From Aldehydirespirator sp965116865 (GTDB taxonomy: Bacteria > Actinomycetota > Acidimicrobiia > Acidimicrobiales > Aldehydirespiratoraceae), in NCBI GenBank assembly GCA_965116865.1, contig OZ220727.1, positions 434,001 through 498,000 of the forward strand: DNA of 64,000 nt, in the 5' to 3' direction. The notes beneath the pieces are model-generated. The model saw nothing but the letters and a program-made list of their open reading frames with translations, was not told the origin of the DNA and did not search any database. Shown in pieces: positions 41,821 to 50,990 of the stretch. The position numbers were made by a program, and so were the translations under genes. Position 1 is the first letter of the stretch, and each line of letters opens with the position of its first letter.

Positions 41821-42290
41821 GTAGAGAGTCGCGGGGTTCTGGCCCGTTGTGTGCGGGCGGCGTGCGTCCATCTCGTTCAGGGTGCGCGGATCGTGGAGAG
41901 TCGCGGGGTTCTGGCCCGTTGTGTGCGGGCGGCGTGCGTCCATCTCGTTCAGGGTGCGCGGATCGTGGAGAGTCGCGGGGTTCTGGCCCGTTGTGTGCGG
42001 GCGGCGTGCGTCCATCTCGTTCAGGGTGCGCGGATCGTGGAGAGTCGCGGGGTTCTGGCCCGTTGTGTGCGGGCGGCGTGCGTCCATCTCGTTCAGGGTG
42101 CGCGGATCGTGGAGAGTCGCGGGGTTCTGGCCCGTTGTGTGCGGGCGGCGTGCGTCCATCTCGTTCAGGGTGCGCGGATCGTGGAGAGTCGCGGGGTTCT
42201 GGCCCGTTGTGTGCGGGCGGTGTGCGTTCATCTCGTTCAGGGTGCGTGGATCGTGGAGAGTCGCGGGGTTCTGGCCCGTTGCGAGCGCTC
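41821..42290. repeat. array of 6.5 tandem 72-bp units upstream of the carboxyltransferase gene
   Basis: Units start at 41821, 41893, 41965, 42037, 42109, 42181 and 42253, each exactly 72 bp apart; the last is partial. Units are nearly identical; the first and the last two carry point differences. Because 72 is a multiple of three, all six frames stay partly open, which creates false long ORFs. The array begins 2 bp before the carboxyltransferase ATG and ends at the 3' end of the LysR gene. There are no spacers, so it is not a CRISPR. Confidence 0.97.
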
Positions 42291-43215
42291 ACGGCGCCGG
42301 CCGTCTGATCACCGCGTGGATGTGGGGCAGCGTCGCCGCCTCCTGCTGAACGATCCAGCGGATCGTCTCGCCGACGGCGCGCGGCGGCGCGGCCGGCACG
42401 ATCCTGCGGTTGCGGGCCAGTCCGACGATGCGCGCGCTCAGGCGGTCCACTTTCACGCTGCGCCAGTCTCCCCGGAGGACGCCGTGGGCGGCACTGGCCG
42501 GCAGCAGAGCGGGAGCGAAGCCCGAGAAGGCCAGCGACGCCAGCAGCAGCAGGCCGTCGATATCGGCTCGGCTGCGCAGCTCCGCATGGACCCGCCGAGC
42601 GTCGGTGTCTACCTCGTCTCGGAAGGAGGTGCCCTTGGGGGGCAGCAGCACCTCGTGCTCGGCGAGTTCCCTGAGGTCGATGCGGCCCCGGTCTGCCAAC
42701 TCGTGGCCGGTCGGAGCTATCACCACCCTGTCCTCCGAGAAGAGGTCCTCAGTCTCGATGTCGGGATCGTCGACTGGAAGGTTCACCACCGCCAGATCGA
42801 GGCGGTTCTCGACGAGCAGAGGCACGAGCGAGGTCGTGGTGGCGTCCAGGACGACCAGATCGAGCAGCGGATGCAGCCGGCTCGACTCGTTCAGCAGCCG
42901 CGGGACGAGCCACCGTGCGGTCGTCCCGATCATTCCGACGGTCACGACGCCTCGCAGGTTCGCCTGCATGGCCCGCAGGTCGTCGGGGATGGCCCGCAGC
43001 TCCAATTGGATGCGACGGGCGCGGTCGGCCACGACCCGGCCCTCCGGGGTGAGGCATCGCCGGACCCTGTCGATCAGGACCGCGCCCGTCTCCCGCTCGA
43101 GCCGGGCAATGTGGGCTGACACGTTCGACTGCGCGGTGTGGATGGCGCGGGCCGCGCCCGAGAAGCTCCGATGCTCCGCCACCGCGAGCAGGATGTCGAG
43201 CTGTCTTACATCCAT
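42289..43215 (-). CDS. LysR-type transcriptional regulator
   Basis: This 308-residue regulator has the N-terminal winged helix at residues 1-60 (MDVRQLDILLAVAEHRSFSG, then AIHTAQSNVSAHIARLER) and a periplasmic-binding-like effector domain (VVTVGMIGTTARWLVPRLL onward). It reads toward the carboxyltransferase and gltA genes, with the 72-bp array between. Its target and effector are unknown; the flanking central-metabolism genes are candidates. Confidence 0.9.
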   Translation of the reverse strand: MDVRQLDILLAVAEHRSFSGAARAIHTAQSNVSAHIARLERETGAVLIDRVRRCLTPEGRVVADRARRIQLELRAIPDDLRAMQANLRGVVTVGMIGTTARWLVPRLLNESSRLHPLLDLVVLDATTTSLVPLLVENRLDLAVVNLPVDDPDIETEDLFSEDRVVIAPTGHELADRGRIDLRELAEHEVLLPPKGTSFRDEVDTDARRVHAELRSRADIDGLLLLASLAFSGFAPALLPASAAHGVLRGDWRSVKVDRLSARIVGLARNRRIVPAAPPRAVGETIRWIVQQEAATLPHIHAVIRRPAP

Positions 43216-43223
43216 CGCAATTC

Positions 43224-43253
43224 ATGATACGAACTATCGACTCAAACTGTCAA
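43224..43253 (-). promoter_or_regulatory. promoter of the LysR gene (TTGACA, 18 bp, TATCAT)
   Basis: On the minus strand TTGACA (43248-43253) and TATCAT (43224-43229) are 18 bp apart, close to the sigma-70 consensus. The -10 box ends 8 nt before the ATG, again a leaderless arrangement. Confidence 0.7.
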
Positions 43254-43386
43254 CGCGATATTTGCCTGCAGCGCCGGAGGGTGTTGAATGGACGGCACAA
43301 ACCTGGTTCGGCAGGCGTGTTTCTCCTCGCTGGCTGCTCCGGTCCAAACTTGGGCCGCGATTCCCCCAATAGCGACCCAAGATAAT

Positions 43387-43420
43387 GAAGCGGCTGGTCT
43401 CGCCCCAGATCAGCCGCTTC
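43387..43420 (-). terminator. hairpin terminator downstream of aconitase
   Basis: GAAGCGGCTG (43387-43396) and CAGCCGCTTC (43411-43420) pair over 10 bp around a 14-nt loop. It lies 43 bp beyond the aconitase stop. A short T-containing run follows on the minus strand. The rest of the 43254-43462 gap shows no gene. Confidence 0.65.
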
Positions 43421-43462
43421 TGTCTTGTCCAGCGACTTCCGAGGCGCCCCGGTCGGTGCAGC

Positions 43463-45787
43463 TCAGACGTGCATGCAGGCGCGGCTGCGGATGATGTTCA
43501 GCGCGCTGCCGGCCCGGAACCACTCGATCTGATCGTCGCTGAGGGTGTGGAGCGTCTCGAAGGACCACACCGCCCCGTCGGGTGCGGTGACCTCCACCGT
43601 GACCGGCCGGTCCGGTGCCAGGTCGGCGAGGCCTCGTACCGCGATGCGGTCGCCCTCGCCGATGCGCTCGTAGTCGGCCGGGCCGGCGAACGTCAGCGCC
43701 AGCACGCCCTGCTTCTTGAGGTTGGTCTCGTGGATGCGGGCGAAGCTGCGGGCCAGGGCGACAACGCAGCCCCGGAACCGGGGTTCCATAGCGGCGTGCT
43801 CGCGGCTCGATCCCTCACCGGTGTTGGAGTCGCCGATGAACACCCAGCGCAGGCCGGCTTCGTGGTACTCCCGGGCGATGTCGGGCAGGGACTGGACCTC
43901 GCCGGTGATCTGGTTGCGGCCGTGGCCGACGTCGTAGCCGCCATCGCCGTTCGAGGACCCGAACGCGTTGACCACCCCGAGGTACAGGTTGCCCGAGATG
44001 TTCTCCAGGTGGCCCCGGTACCGCAGCCAGGGTCCGGCCGCGGAGATGTGGTCGGTGGTGCACTTGCCCTTGGCCTTGGCGATGACGGGCAGGTTCTCGT
44101 AGTCGTTGCCGTCCCAGGGGGAGAAGGGCTCGAGGAGTTGGAGGCGCTCGGAGTCCGGCGAGACCTCGACGTCGACCGCGTCGCCGTCGGCGGGCGGAGC
44201 CACGAAGGTGTCCTCTCCGGGGTCGAACCCGTCGGGGGGAAGCTCGATGCCGGACGGCTCGGCCAGCTCCACCGCCTCGCCGTCGTCGTTGGTGAGGGTG
44301 CCGTCGATCGGATCGAAGTCGACGGTGCCGGCCAGAGCCAGCGCGATCACGGTCTCGGGTGACGTCACGAAGGCCAAGGTGGCCGGGTCGCCGTCGTTGC
44401 GCTTGGGGAAGTTGCGGTTGTAGGAGGTGACGATCACGTTGGGCCGGCCCGGCTCGTAGCCGTCCTCGTCGGAGCGGTCCCACTGGCCGATGCAGGGACC
44501 GCAGGCGTTGGCCAGCACGGTCGCGCCGAGGGCCTCGAAGTCGTCCATCAGGCCGTCGCGCACGATGGTGGAGCGGATCTGCTCGGAGCCGGGGGTCACC
44601 AGCAGGCGGGTGCGGGCCCGCAGGCCCTTGGCCGCGGCGTCCCGGGCTATCGACGCGGCCCGGGTGATGTCCTCGTACGACGAGTTGGTGCAACTGCCGA
44701 TGAGCGCGGCGCTGATCTCCAGCGGCCATTGGTTCTCACGGGCCTCCTCGCCAAGATCGGCGACCTCGCGGGCGAGGTCCGGGGTGTGGGGCCCGTTGAT
44801 GTGGGGGCCGAGGGCGTCGAGGTCGATCTCAACCACCCGGTCGTAGAAGCGCTCGGGATCGGACTCGGTCTCGGGGTCGCCGCAGAGATGGCCGGCCACC
44901 GCGGCGGCCAGGTCGGCCGCGCCGGCCCGGCCCGTGGCCCGCAGGTAGCGGTCCATCGAGGCGTCGTAGTCGAAGATCGAGGTGGTGGCGCCGATCTCGG
45001 CGCCCATGTTGCAGATGGTGGCCTTGCCGGTGGCGCTCAGCGAGCGGGCGCCCGGCCCGAAGTACTCGACGATGGCGCCGGTGCCGCCTGCCACGGTCAA
45101 GACGTCGGCCACCTTGAGGATCACGTCCTTGGGGGCCGACCAGCCGCTGAGCTCGCCGGTGAGGTGGACGCCGATCAGCTTGGGCCAGCGCACGTTCCAC
45201 GGGAACCCGGTCATCACGTCGACCGCGTCGGCGCCGCCCACCCCCACCGCCACCATCGCCAGCCCGCCGGCGTTGGGGGTGTGGCTGTCGGTGCCGATCA
45301 TCATCCCGCCGGGAAATGCGTAGTTCTCCAGCACGACCTGGTGGATGATGCCCGAGCCCGGCTTCCAGAACCCGGCGCCGTAACGGGCGCACACGCTGCG
45401 CAGGAACTCGTACACCTCGTCGTTGCCCGACAGCGCGGCCAGCAGGTCGCGCCTGGCGTCGGAGCGGGCGGTTATCAGGTGGTCGCAGTGGGTGGTGGTG
45501 GGCACCTGCACCTCGTCGAGCCCGGCGGTCATGAACTGCAGCCACGCCATCTGGGCGGTGGCGTCCTGCATGGCCACCCGGTCCGGCCGCAGATCCACAT
45601 AGGTCGCGCCCCGCTCCGGCACCCCGGTCTCGGACGGGTCGAGATGGTTGACCAGGATCTTCTCGGCCAGCGTCAACGGCCGCCCGAACGTCTCGCGGGC
45701 CCGTCCCACTCTCTCGTCCAGGGTGGCGTAAACGCCCTCTACTACGCCCTCTACCATCTCTACTGGAGCACTAGCGAACACAGCCAT
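43463..45787 (-). CDS. acn: aconitate hydratase, mitochondrial type
   Basis: It interconverts citrate and isocitrate in the TCA cycle. The 774 residues resemble the mitochondrial-type aconitase rather than the ~900-residue AcnA usual in actinobacteria. HCDHLITARSDA and FWKPGSGIIHQVVLENYAFP, with GTDSHTPNAGG, lie in the first third. The 4Fe-4S ligands are in GSCTNSSYED and NACGPCIGQWDR, and the swivel domain has KGKCTTDHISAAGPW and GDSNTGEGSSREHAA. With gltA and aceK it makes a local TCA group around isocitrate. Confidence 0.94.
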   Translation of the reverse strand: MAVFASAPVEMVEGVVEGVYATLDERVGRARETFGRPLTLAEKILVNHLDPSETGVPERGATYVDLRPDRVAMQDATAQMAWLQFMTAGLDEVQVPTTTHCDHLITARSDARRDLLAALSGNDEVYEFLRSVCARYGAGFWKPGSGIIHQVVLENYAFPGGMMIGTDSHTPNAGGLAMVAVGVGGADAVDVMTGFPWNVRWPKLIGVHLTGELSGWSAPKDVILKVADVLTVAGGTGAIVEYFGPGARSLSATGKATICNMGAEIGATTSIFDYDASMDRYLRATGRAGAADLAAAVAGHLCGDPETESDPERFYDRVVEIDLDALGPHINGPHTPDLAREVADLGEEARENQWPLEISAALIGSCTNSSYEDITRAASIARDAAAKGLRARTRLLVTPGSEQIRSTIVRDGLMDDFEALGATVLANACGPCIGQWDRSDEDGYEPGRPNVIVTSYNRNFPKRNDGDPATLAFVTSPETVIALALAGTVDFDPIDGTLTNDDGEAVELAEPSGIELPPDGFDPGEDTFVAPPADGDAVDVEVSPDSERLQLLEPFSPWDGNDYENLPVIAKAKGKCTTDHISAAGPWLRYRGHLENISGNLYLGVVNAFGSSNGDGGYDVGHGRNQITGEVQSLPDIAREYHEAGLRWVFIGDSNTGEGSSREHAAMEPRFRGCVVALARSFARIHETNLKKQGVLALTFAGPADYERIGEGDRIAVRGLADLAPDRPVTVEVTAPDGAVWSFETLHTLSDDQIEWFRAGSALNIIRSRACMHV

Positions 45788-45793
45788 GCGGCC

Positions 45794-45799
45794 AGCCTA
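45794..45799 (-). promoter_or_regulatory. -10 box TAGGCT of aconitase, leaderless spacing
   Basis: On the minus strand TAGGCT ends 6 nt before the ATG. It separates acn from the plsC-like gene upstream, whose stop is 70 bp away. Confidence 0.55.
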
Positions 45800-45857
45800 C
45801 GAGCATGCGGGCGGAGCCCGGACGGTCAGACGTCGCAGCAGCTGGGGGAGCGAGCGG

Positions 45858-46817
45858 CTACAGGTCGGGCCAGCGGCGGGAGCGGCTCGTGGCGATGCTG
45901 CGTCGGCGGCCGCCGTCCAGAGCCCACTGGCGTCGCCAGATCCCTGCATCGGGGCCGGTCAGGGTGCCGCCGATGCCGGCGTGGGCCCTCCTGCGGGCTG
46001 AGTACCAGTCGGTGCTGGCCTCGTCGGCCAAGGCGGCGACAGCCTCCTCGATGCGGGTCGCGAAGTGGGGGGCCCGCTCGCCGGGCTCGGGCCGAAGCGG
46101 GGCGCCGAAGGTCACCGTCGCCTCCGCCGGCTTCGGCTTGGTGCGGCCCTTGCGCAGGATCTGACCGGTACCGCCCATGTGGACGGGTACCACTGGAACT
46201 CCGCAGCGCAGCGACAGGTAGGCCGCGCCGCCCCTGAACCGCTGGCCCCAGCCGTCGGGGCTGCGGCCTCCCTCCGGGTATATCAGCAGGCTCCAGCCCC
46301 CGTCGATCAGGTCGGCGGCGAGGTCTGCGGAGCGGCGGCCCACCTTGGCCCGCTCGATGGGAATGGCCCCCATTGCCAGCGCCGCGGCAGCGCCCGCCGC
46401 GCGCGAGCCGAAGAAGTAGTCGGACGCCGCCCCCACCACGACCTTGTGGCGCCACGGCTCGGGGATCGACGTGAGCAGCAGCGGAGTGTCGATGTGGCTG
46501 TGATGGTTGGAGGCGAACACGACCGGGCCGTCGATGCCGGCCATGCGGTCGTCGCCGGTCCGCTGCGGCGAGGCCAGCACTCTCACCATTGCCCGCATCG
46601 GCCCCTCCACGATGGCGGCCCGGCAGATGCGGGCCGGCCAGCGCCGAGACCAGTCCGTGTCGAATCCGGCACCGGTTCGAGCCGGCTTCTCGCGCGGTTC
46701 CACGCCGCCGGGAACGGTGGGGGCCCGCAGCGGGAACGAGCGGGCCCGCAACGCCCGCGCCGGCGACGGCAGCCGCCTCCCCAGCCGGACCAGGCCAAGA
46801 TCGTGCGCTATGCCCAC
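45858..46817 (-). CDS. 1-acylglycerol-3-phosphate acyltransferase (PlsC family)
   Basis: This membrane-associated acyltransferase of 319 residues probably makes phosphatidic acid. The catalytic NHxxxxD is in VFASNHHSHIDTPLLL, and the acceptor-binding motif is LIYPEGGRSPDGWG. PVVPVHMGGTG follows. GTG 46817 has GGAG 7 nt upstream; the open frame before it is arginine-rich and unlikely to be coding. It ends the operon that starts with the reductase-HAD fusion, supporting a lipid role for the whole set. Confidence 0.85.
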   Translation of the reverse strand: MGIAHDLGLVRLGRRLPSPARALRARSFPLRAPTVPGGVEPREKPARTGAGFDTDWSRRWPARICRAAIVEGPMRAMVRVLASPQRTGDDRMAGIDGPVVFASNHHSHIDTPLLLTSIPEPWRHKVVVGAASDYFFGSRAAGAAAALAMGAIPIERAKVGRRSADLAADLIDGGWSLLIYPEGGRSPDGWGQRFRGGAAYLSLRCGVPVVPVHMGGTGQILRKGRTKPKPAEATVTFGAPLRPEPGERAPHFATRIEEAVAALADEASTDWYSARRRAHAGIGGTLTGPDAGIWRRQWALDGGRRRSIATSRSRRWPDL

Positions 46818-46860
46818 TAGGTCACTCCGCCTGCGCCGTCGCCTGCCGCCACCACGCCGG

Positions 46861-48474
46861 TCACTCCACGTCGGCCATGAGGATGGGCGGGTTGTGCACA
46901 TGGGTGATAGTGGGTGACGGCCCCACTACGTCGCCGGCCATCTCCAGGGCGTCCGACAGCGCCGACGCGGGCTGGAAGCCCATGCGACGCACTGCCCTCG
47001 TGTCGCCGCCCACAACGATCACCCGGCCCAGCCACTTCAAGGCGTGCGCCCCCCAGTACCACATGTAGAAGGGATGCACGCCGTGGTAGGCGTAGCTGGT
47101 GCGGTAGAGGTGCACGTACCACTCGTCGGTGGCGAACCGGGACTCGTACTTGGCCTCCAGTTCGGCCGGGTCGGTCGTCTCAGCCAGCAGCTGCTCGAAG
47201 AAGTCGATGTAGCTGGGATGGTGAACAGGGTGGAACTCCCAACGGGTCGGGTGGCTCATGATCACCACGCCGCCCTCGCGCACCAGCGGGCGGCCCCGGT
47301 ACAGGTTGAAGAAGTAGCCCAGGCCCAGACACATCACCAGGATCGGGTTCATCACCGAGTTGACGTTGTAGGGGCAGATGTAGGGCAGCCCCATGGTGAG
47401 CACGTCGGTCTGGCCCTGCACCGGCACCAAGTGCTGGGCCAGCACGTTTGCGGTGGTGCTCTCATGGACCGGCTCCACAGCGCCGGCCTGCACCGAAGTC
47501 ATCTCATACGGCGCCAGCCAGCGGTTGAACACGCCCCGGCGCGCCGCCGTCGGCATCGCCTTGAGCCCGGCATGCATGGCCATGAACGAGGCTCGGTCCC
47601 TGGCGTTCCACTCCCACTCGCGCTTCTGCAGCACGGACAGGGGGCCGTTGTGGCCGAAGGTGTTGTTGTTGACGGTCGTCTCGATCTGGAAGATGGGCGG
47701 GCCGGAGGCCTTGATCACCTCGCCCTGGCGCCAGTTCGATCGGTGAAGCTCGGAGCGGGGCCGGTCCATGAACGACCGCGAGTTCAGCATGGTGCCGACG
47801 TTGTGATGGTGGCGCAGCGACCGGTAGTCGGCCAGTCCGGTGGCGGTGGACTTCCAGCCTCCGTCCATAGACACCAGGTTGATGTTCACATACACCAGCA
47901 GGTCGCTCTCCGCTGCCCGGCGGTTCATGGTGACCAGCTCGTCGTGGCAGGTGCGGCCCAGTTCCACCATCCCGTCGGGATCCTCGGCGTCGTGGTTGTA
48001 GAGCGCGCCCTGCGGGGCGAAGGCGTCATAAACCCGCTCGCCGAGGGCGTGGCGCAGCTCGTCGTCGGTCATTCGGCGGTGCAGCGCCAGCGCGGCGATC
48101 AAGTGGACGTCGTCCACCCCCGCGGCCGCTGCCATGTCGAGGACCTGCTCGATGATCCGCTGGCGGATGTCGGGGCGCCGCATCGGCGGCAGCGGCAGCG
48201 ATATGTCGTCGAAGGCGATGGTCAGTTTCATGCCGGGCCGCAGCAGCGCGGGCAGCGGATCGGATTCGAGCGGGTTCAGCAGGGCGTCGCGGATGGCCGC
48301 CTCGGGATCCGGCAGTCCGGGCAGCGGCTCGGCCGGGTAGACGACTCGGCTGCGGCCCGCGGGCAGCCGCTCCAAGCGGAAGCCCTCGCCGTGGTGGAAC
48401 AGGATCGGTGGCGTCGAGCGGTCGACGTCGACCACCAGTCCGGGCCGGGGCGCCTTGCGGTGTTCGACTGCCAT
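46861..48474 (-). CDS. LarA-like (nickel-dependent racemase family) protein
   Basis: This 537-residue protein carries the LarA/DUF2088 fold. Recognisable are AFDDISLPLPPMRRPDIRQR, the LarA-type block ALALHRRMTDDELRHALGE and NHDAEDPDG, and the Lys-containing GGWKSTATG followed by HHHN. In lactate racemase the corresponding His and Lys residues bind the nickel pincer cofactor. Here the second of the three His appears to be replaced (NLVSMDGGWK). It is over 100 residues longer than LarA. The start shares one base with the stop of the reductase gene. The substrate is unknown. Confidence 0.7.
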   Translation of the reverse strand: MAVEHRKAPRPGLVVDVDRSTPPILFHHGEGFRLERLPAGRSRVVYPAEPLPGLPDPEAAIRDALLNPLESDPLPALLRPGMKLTIAFDDISLPLPPMRRPDIRQRIIEQVLDMAAAAGVDDVHLIAALALHRRMTDDELRHALGERVYDAFAPQGALYNHDAEDPDGMVELGRTCHDELVTMNRRAAESDLLVYVNINLVSMDGGWKSTATGLADYRSLRHHHNVGTMLNSRSFMDRPRSELHRSNWRQGEVIKASGPPIFQIETTVNNNTFGHNGPLSVLQKREWEWNARDRASFMAMHAGLKAMPTAARRGVFNRWLAPYEMTSVQAGAVEPVHESTTANVLAQHLVPVQGQTDVLTMGLPYICPYNVNSVMNPILVMCLGLGYFFNLYRGRPLVREGGVVIMSHPTRWEFHPVHHPSYIDFFEQLLAETTDPAELEAKYESRFATDEWYVHLYRTSYAYHGVHPFYMWYWGAHALKWLGRVIVVGGDTRAVRRMGFQPASALSDALEMAGDVVGPSPTITHVHNPPILMADVE

Positions 48475-50885
48475 CAGGCTGACCTCCCGGCATGTTGTGG
48501 GCGCGCTTGTGCTGCGGTGGACGGCACGTCTGCGCGCGGAACGCGGACGTGGCGTGTTCTGTGGCGGCCCCGCGGCGCCAGCGGCAGCCGTTTCGCGGGC
48601 GCGCCCGCGCTGGGCGACCAGTGCTCGATCAGCCAGCCCCGGCGGCGGGCCAGCGCGGCCAGCTTGGTCTCGGGATTGACCGCCACCGGGTACCCGACCG
48701 CTTCCAGCATGGGGAGGTCGGAGGTGCTGTCCGCGTAGGCCACCGACTCCCGAAGGTCGAGGCGGTGGAGCTCGGCGAAGTCGACCAGTGTCTGGTAGCG
48801 GGCCTCGCCGGTGGGGGGCGCCGACGTGAGCCGGCCGTCGTAGACGCCGTCGCGGAAGCCCATCTCGGCGGCGATGATATGGTCGAACAGCGGCTTGAGG
48901 GGGGCGACCACGAAGTCGAGCGCTCCAGTGACCAGCAGCGTCTTGTGCCCGGCCGCCCGGTGTTCGCGGATGCGCCGGATTCCTCGGGGGAACGACTTGG
49001 TGAGGATGAGGTCGCTGAGCATCTCGATGCAGTCGGCGCCGATGCGGTCCACCGGGGCGCCCTCGTAGCGCCGGTAGAAGTAGCGCAGGAAGTCGCTGCG
49101 GTCCTTGCGGTCCAGAGCCAGAAGCCGGAGCGCCTCGCCGAGGGTGCGCGCCGCGAACCGGATGCGGTCGAGGTCGTCGAGCTCGCGGGTGGCGAGCCAC
49201 GAGTAGCCGGCCACCACGTTCGACGCGATCAGCGTGTTCTCCAAGTCGAACACGGCGAGGTGGCGCTCCGGCGCCAGCACCTGGCGGCGCAGGCGGGCGG
49301 AGCGGGCGGCGGCGCGGCCGGCGCCGGGGGCCATCTTGAGACGGGCCTGCTCCACCATCGACGGCAGATGCACCTGCTGCACGTAGTGGGTCCAGTCGAT
49401 GACGGCGGGATCGAAGCAGAACAGCGCCCGGTCGTCGTCGTCGAGCGACTGCCACAACTCTCGGAGCCGGTCGAGCTGGTAGACCGCCTCGCACTCGGCG
49501 TAGGCGCCGTAGAGCTGGACGTACCCGTTGGCCCGCCCGAGCTGCTGGCGGCGCTCTTCCAGGCTGGCGCTCATCAGGGCGTGTCGCCCCCGCAGCGGCA
49601 GGGTCGACAGCACCCGGTCGGCGGTCTCCAGCCAGCGTTGGGAGCGCTCGAGCTGCCTGGCCACCCTCCCCCGGCCGGGGAAGGACCATTGGGGCACGGA
49701 GATCGGCTGGTTGTGCTCGTCGTAGACAGGGTGCTCGGTGAACCAGCCGCTCACCAGGTCGAACAGTTTGCCGTACTTGAGCGGGTTGACTGCCCCGCTG
49801 GCGACCTGGACCACGTCGGGGCTGGGGTCGACCGGGCCTCTCGCGGCCACCGCCAGGATCGTCGCCACCACCAGGTCCACCGGGATGACGTCGACGATGC
49901 CTTCGGGCACGCCCGGGAACTCTTTGAGCAGGCCCCGGGCGTAGGCGGCGATCACCGGCTCGGCCATGCGGAATCCCCGGATCCATCCCGGGTAGGGTTC
50001 GGCGAGGGCCGACTCGATGATCGAGGGCCGCACGATGCTCACCGCGATCCCGCCGCGGGTCTCGGTGAGTGCCCGCTCTCCGAGAGCCTTGGTGAAGGCG
50101 TAGGCGTCGGGGAACCCGAGGCTCGACGCCCGGGCCCGGCCGGCGCGGGTCATCTGGTCGTCCACCCAGCGGCGCCGCAGGCTCTCCACCTTCTCCGACA
50201 GAGCAGGGATCCCGGCCGCGCCGAGCTCCCGGCGGGCCTGGCCGGACAGCGCGCCGAGGCGCTCGGGGCTGCGGCTGGCCTGCTCGGCGTCGCGGCGGGC
50301 CCTGCGGGCGCCGGCCACCTCTTCGCGCCAGTCGACCTCGGTGAAGAACGGCGAGTCATCCACCAGCTGCTCGGGGGCGGCCCCCCGCCGGCTGCCGGCC
50401 ACATAGCAGGTCGACACCGCTATCAGATGGGCCTTCGAGCCTGCCTCGGCGAGGACCGCGGCCACCCGGCTCGGTCCGAGCAGGTTGACCTCCACCGCGT
50501 CGTCGAGGGCCGAGTCGAAGTTCACGGTGGCTGCCGAGTGGATCACGATGTCGCAGCCCGCCAGCGCGGCCCGGCCCTCGCCGTCGAGGCCGAGCCCGTC
50601 CGCGCCCACGTCGCCCGCCACCGCGGTGACCCGGCGGGCGGTCATCTCTTCGTAGCTCTCGCCGCAGGAGTCCTCGGCGGCCCGCTTGCGAAGACGGTCG
50701 AAGGCGTCGTTGCGGAGCACGTCGCGCTGCACCCTGGGCACCGCGCCCCGGCGGCCCGGGCGCACCACCAGCACAAGCTCGCAGTCGGGCACGCAGCGCA
50801 GCAGCCTCTCGGTCAGCGCGGTGCCCAGAAACCCGGTAGCGCCGGTGACGGCGATCCGCTTGCCGGCCAGAGACTCGACGATCAC
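48474..50885 (-). CDS. fatty acyl-CoA reductase-like SDR fused to a HAD-IB hydrolase domain
   Basis: The 803-residue protein has an N-terminal extended SDR domain of the male-sterility/acyl-CoA reductase type: GATGFLGTALTERLL binds NADPH, and YAFTKALGE carries the Tyr-Lys pair. A helical C-cap follows, with WTHYVQQVHLPSMVEQ near 505. From about residue 545 there is a HAD-IB phosphatase domain: AVFDLENTLIASNVV, LLVTGALDFVVAPL and YADSTSDLPMLEAVG. The HAD motif I reads DLENT instead of DxDxT, so activity is uncertain. The product is probably a fatty aldehyde or alcohol; this is inference from the family. Confidence 0.78.
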   Translation of the reverse strand: MIVESLAGKRIAVTGATGFLGTALTERLLRCVPDCELVLVVRPGRRGAVPRVQRDVLRNDAFDRLRKRAAEDSCGESYEEMTARRVTAVAGDVGADGLGLDGEGRAALAGCDIVIHSAATVNFDSALDDAVEVNLLGPSRVAAVLAEAGSKAHLIAVSTCYVAGSRRGAAPEQLVDDSPFFTEVDWREEVAGARRARRDAEQASRSPERLGALSGQARRELGAAGIPALSEKVESLRRRWVDDQMTRAGRARASSLGFPDAYAFTKALGERALTETRGGIAVSIVRPSIIESALAEPYPGWIRGFRMAEPVIAAYARGLLKEFPGVPEGIVDVIPVDLVVATILAVAARGPVDPSPDVVQVASGAVNPLKYGKLFDLVSGWFTEHPVYDEHNQPISVPQWSFPGRGRVARQLERSQRWLETADRVLSTLPLRGRHALMSASLEERRQQLGRANGYVQLYGAYAECEAVYQLDRLRELWQSLDDDDRALFCFDPAVIDWTHYVQQVHLPSMVEQARLKMAPGAGRAAARSARLRRQVLAPERHLAVFDLENTLIASNVVAGYSWLATRELDDLDRIRFAARTLGEALRLLALDRKDRSDFLRYFYRRYEGAPVDRIGADCIEMLSDLILTKSFPRGIRRIREHRAAGHKTLLVTGALDFVVAPLKPLFDHIIAAEMGFRDGVYDGRLTSAPPTGEARYQTLVDFAELHRLDLRESVAYADSTSDLPMLEAVGYPVAVNPETKLAALARRRGWLIEHWSPSAGAPAKRLPLAPRGRHRTRHVRVPRADVPSTAAQARPQHAGRSA

Positions 50886-50990
50886 GCCGTAAGTTCTACT
50901 CCCCGCGGCCGCCGGAGGCTCACAACGGCCTTCGCGAATCCCGTCGCGGCCGCGCTGAGGCGAACGTCGGGAACGGCTGCCGGTACGCAG

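Noticed and set aside
41821..42290. CRISPR array
   Set aside because: The 72-bp units are directly joined with no unique spacers, and no cas gene is present.
41230..42349. Long open frames across the 72-bp array on both strands
   Set aside because: A unit that is a multiple of three keeps any frame open; the translations are simple 24-residue repeats with no domain.
48475..49986. N-terminal 500 codons of a very long frame continuous with the LarA-like gene
   Set aside because: This part is the wrong frame of the reductase-HAD gene; the LarA-like protein starts at 48474.
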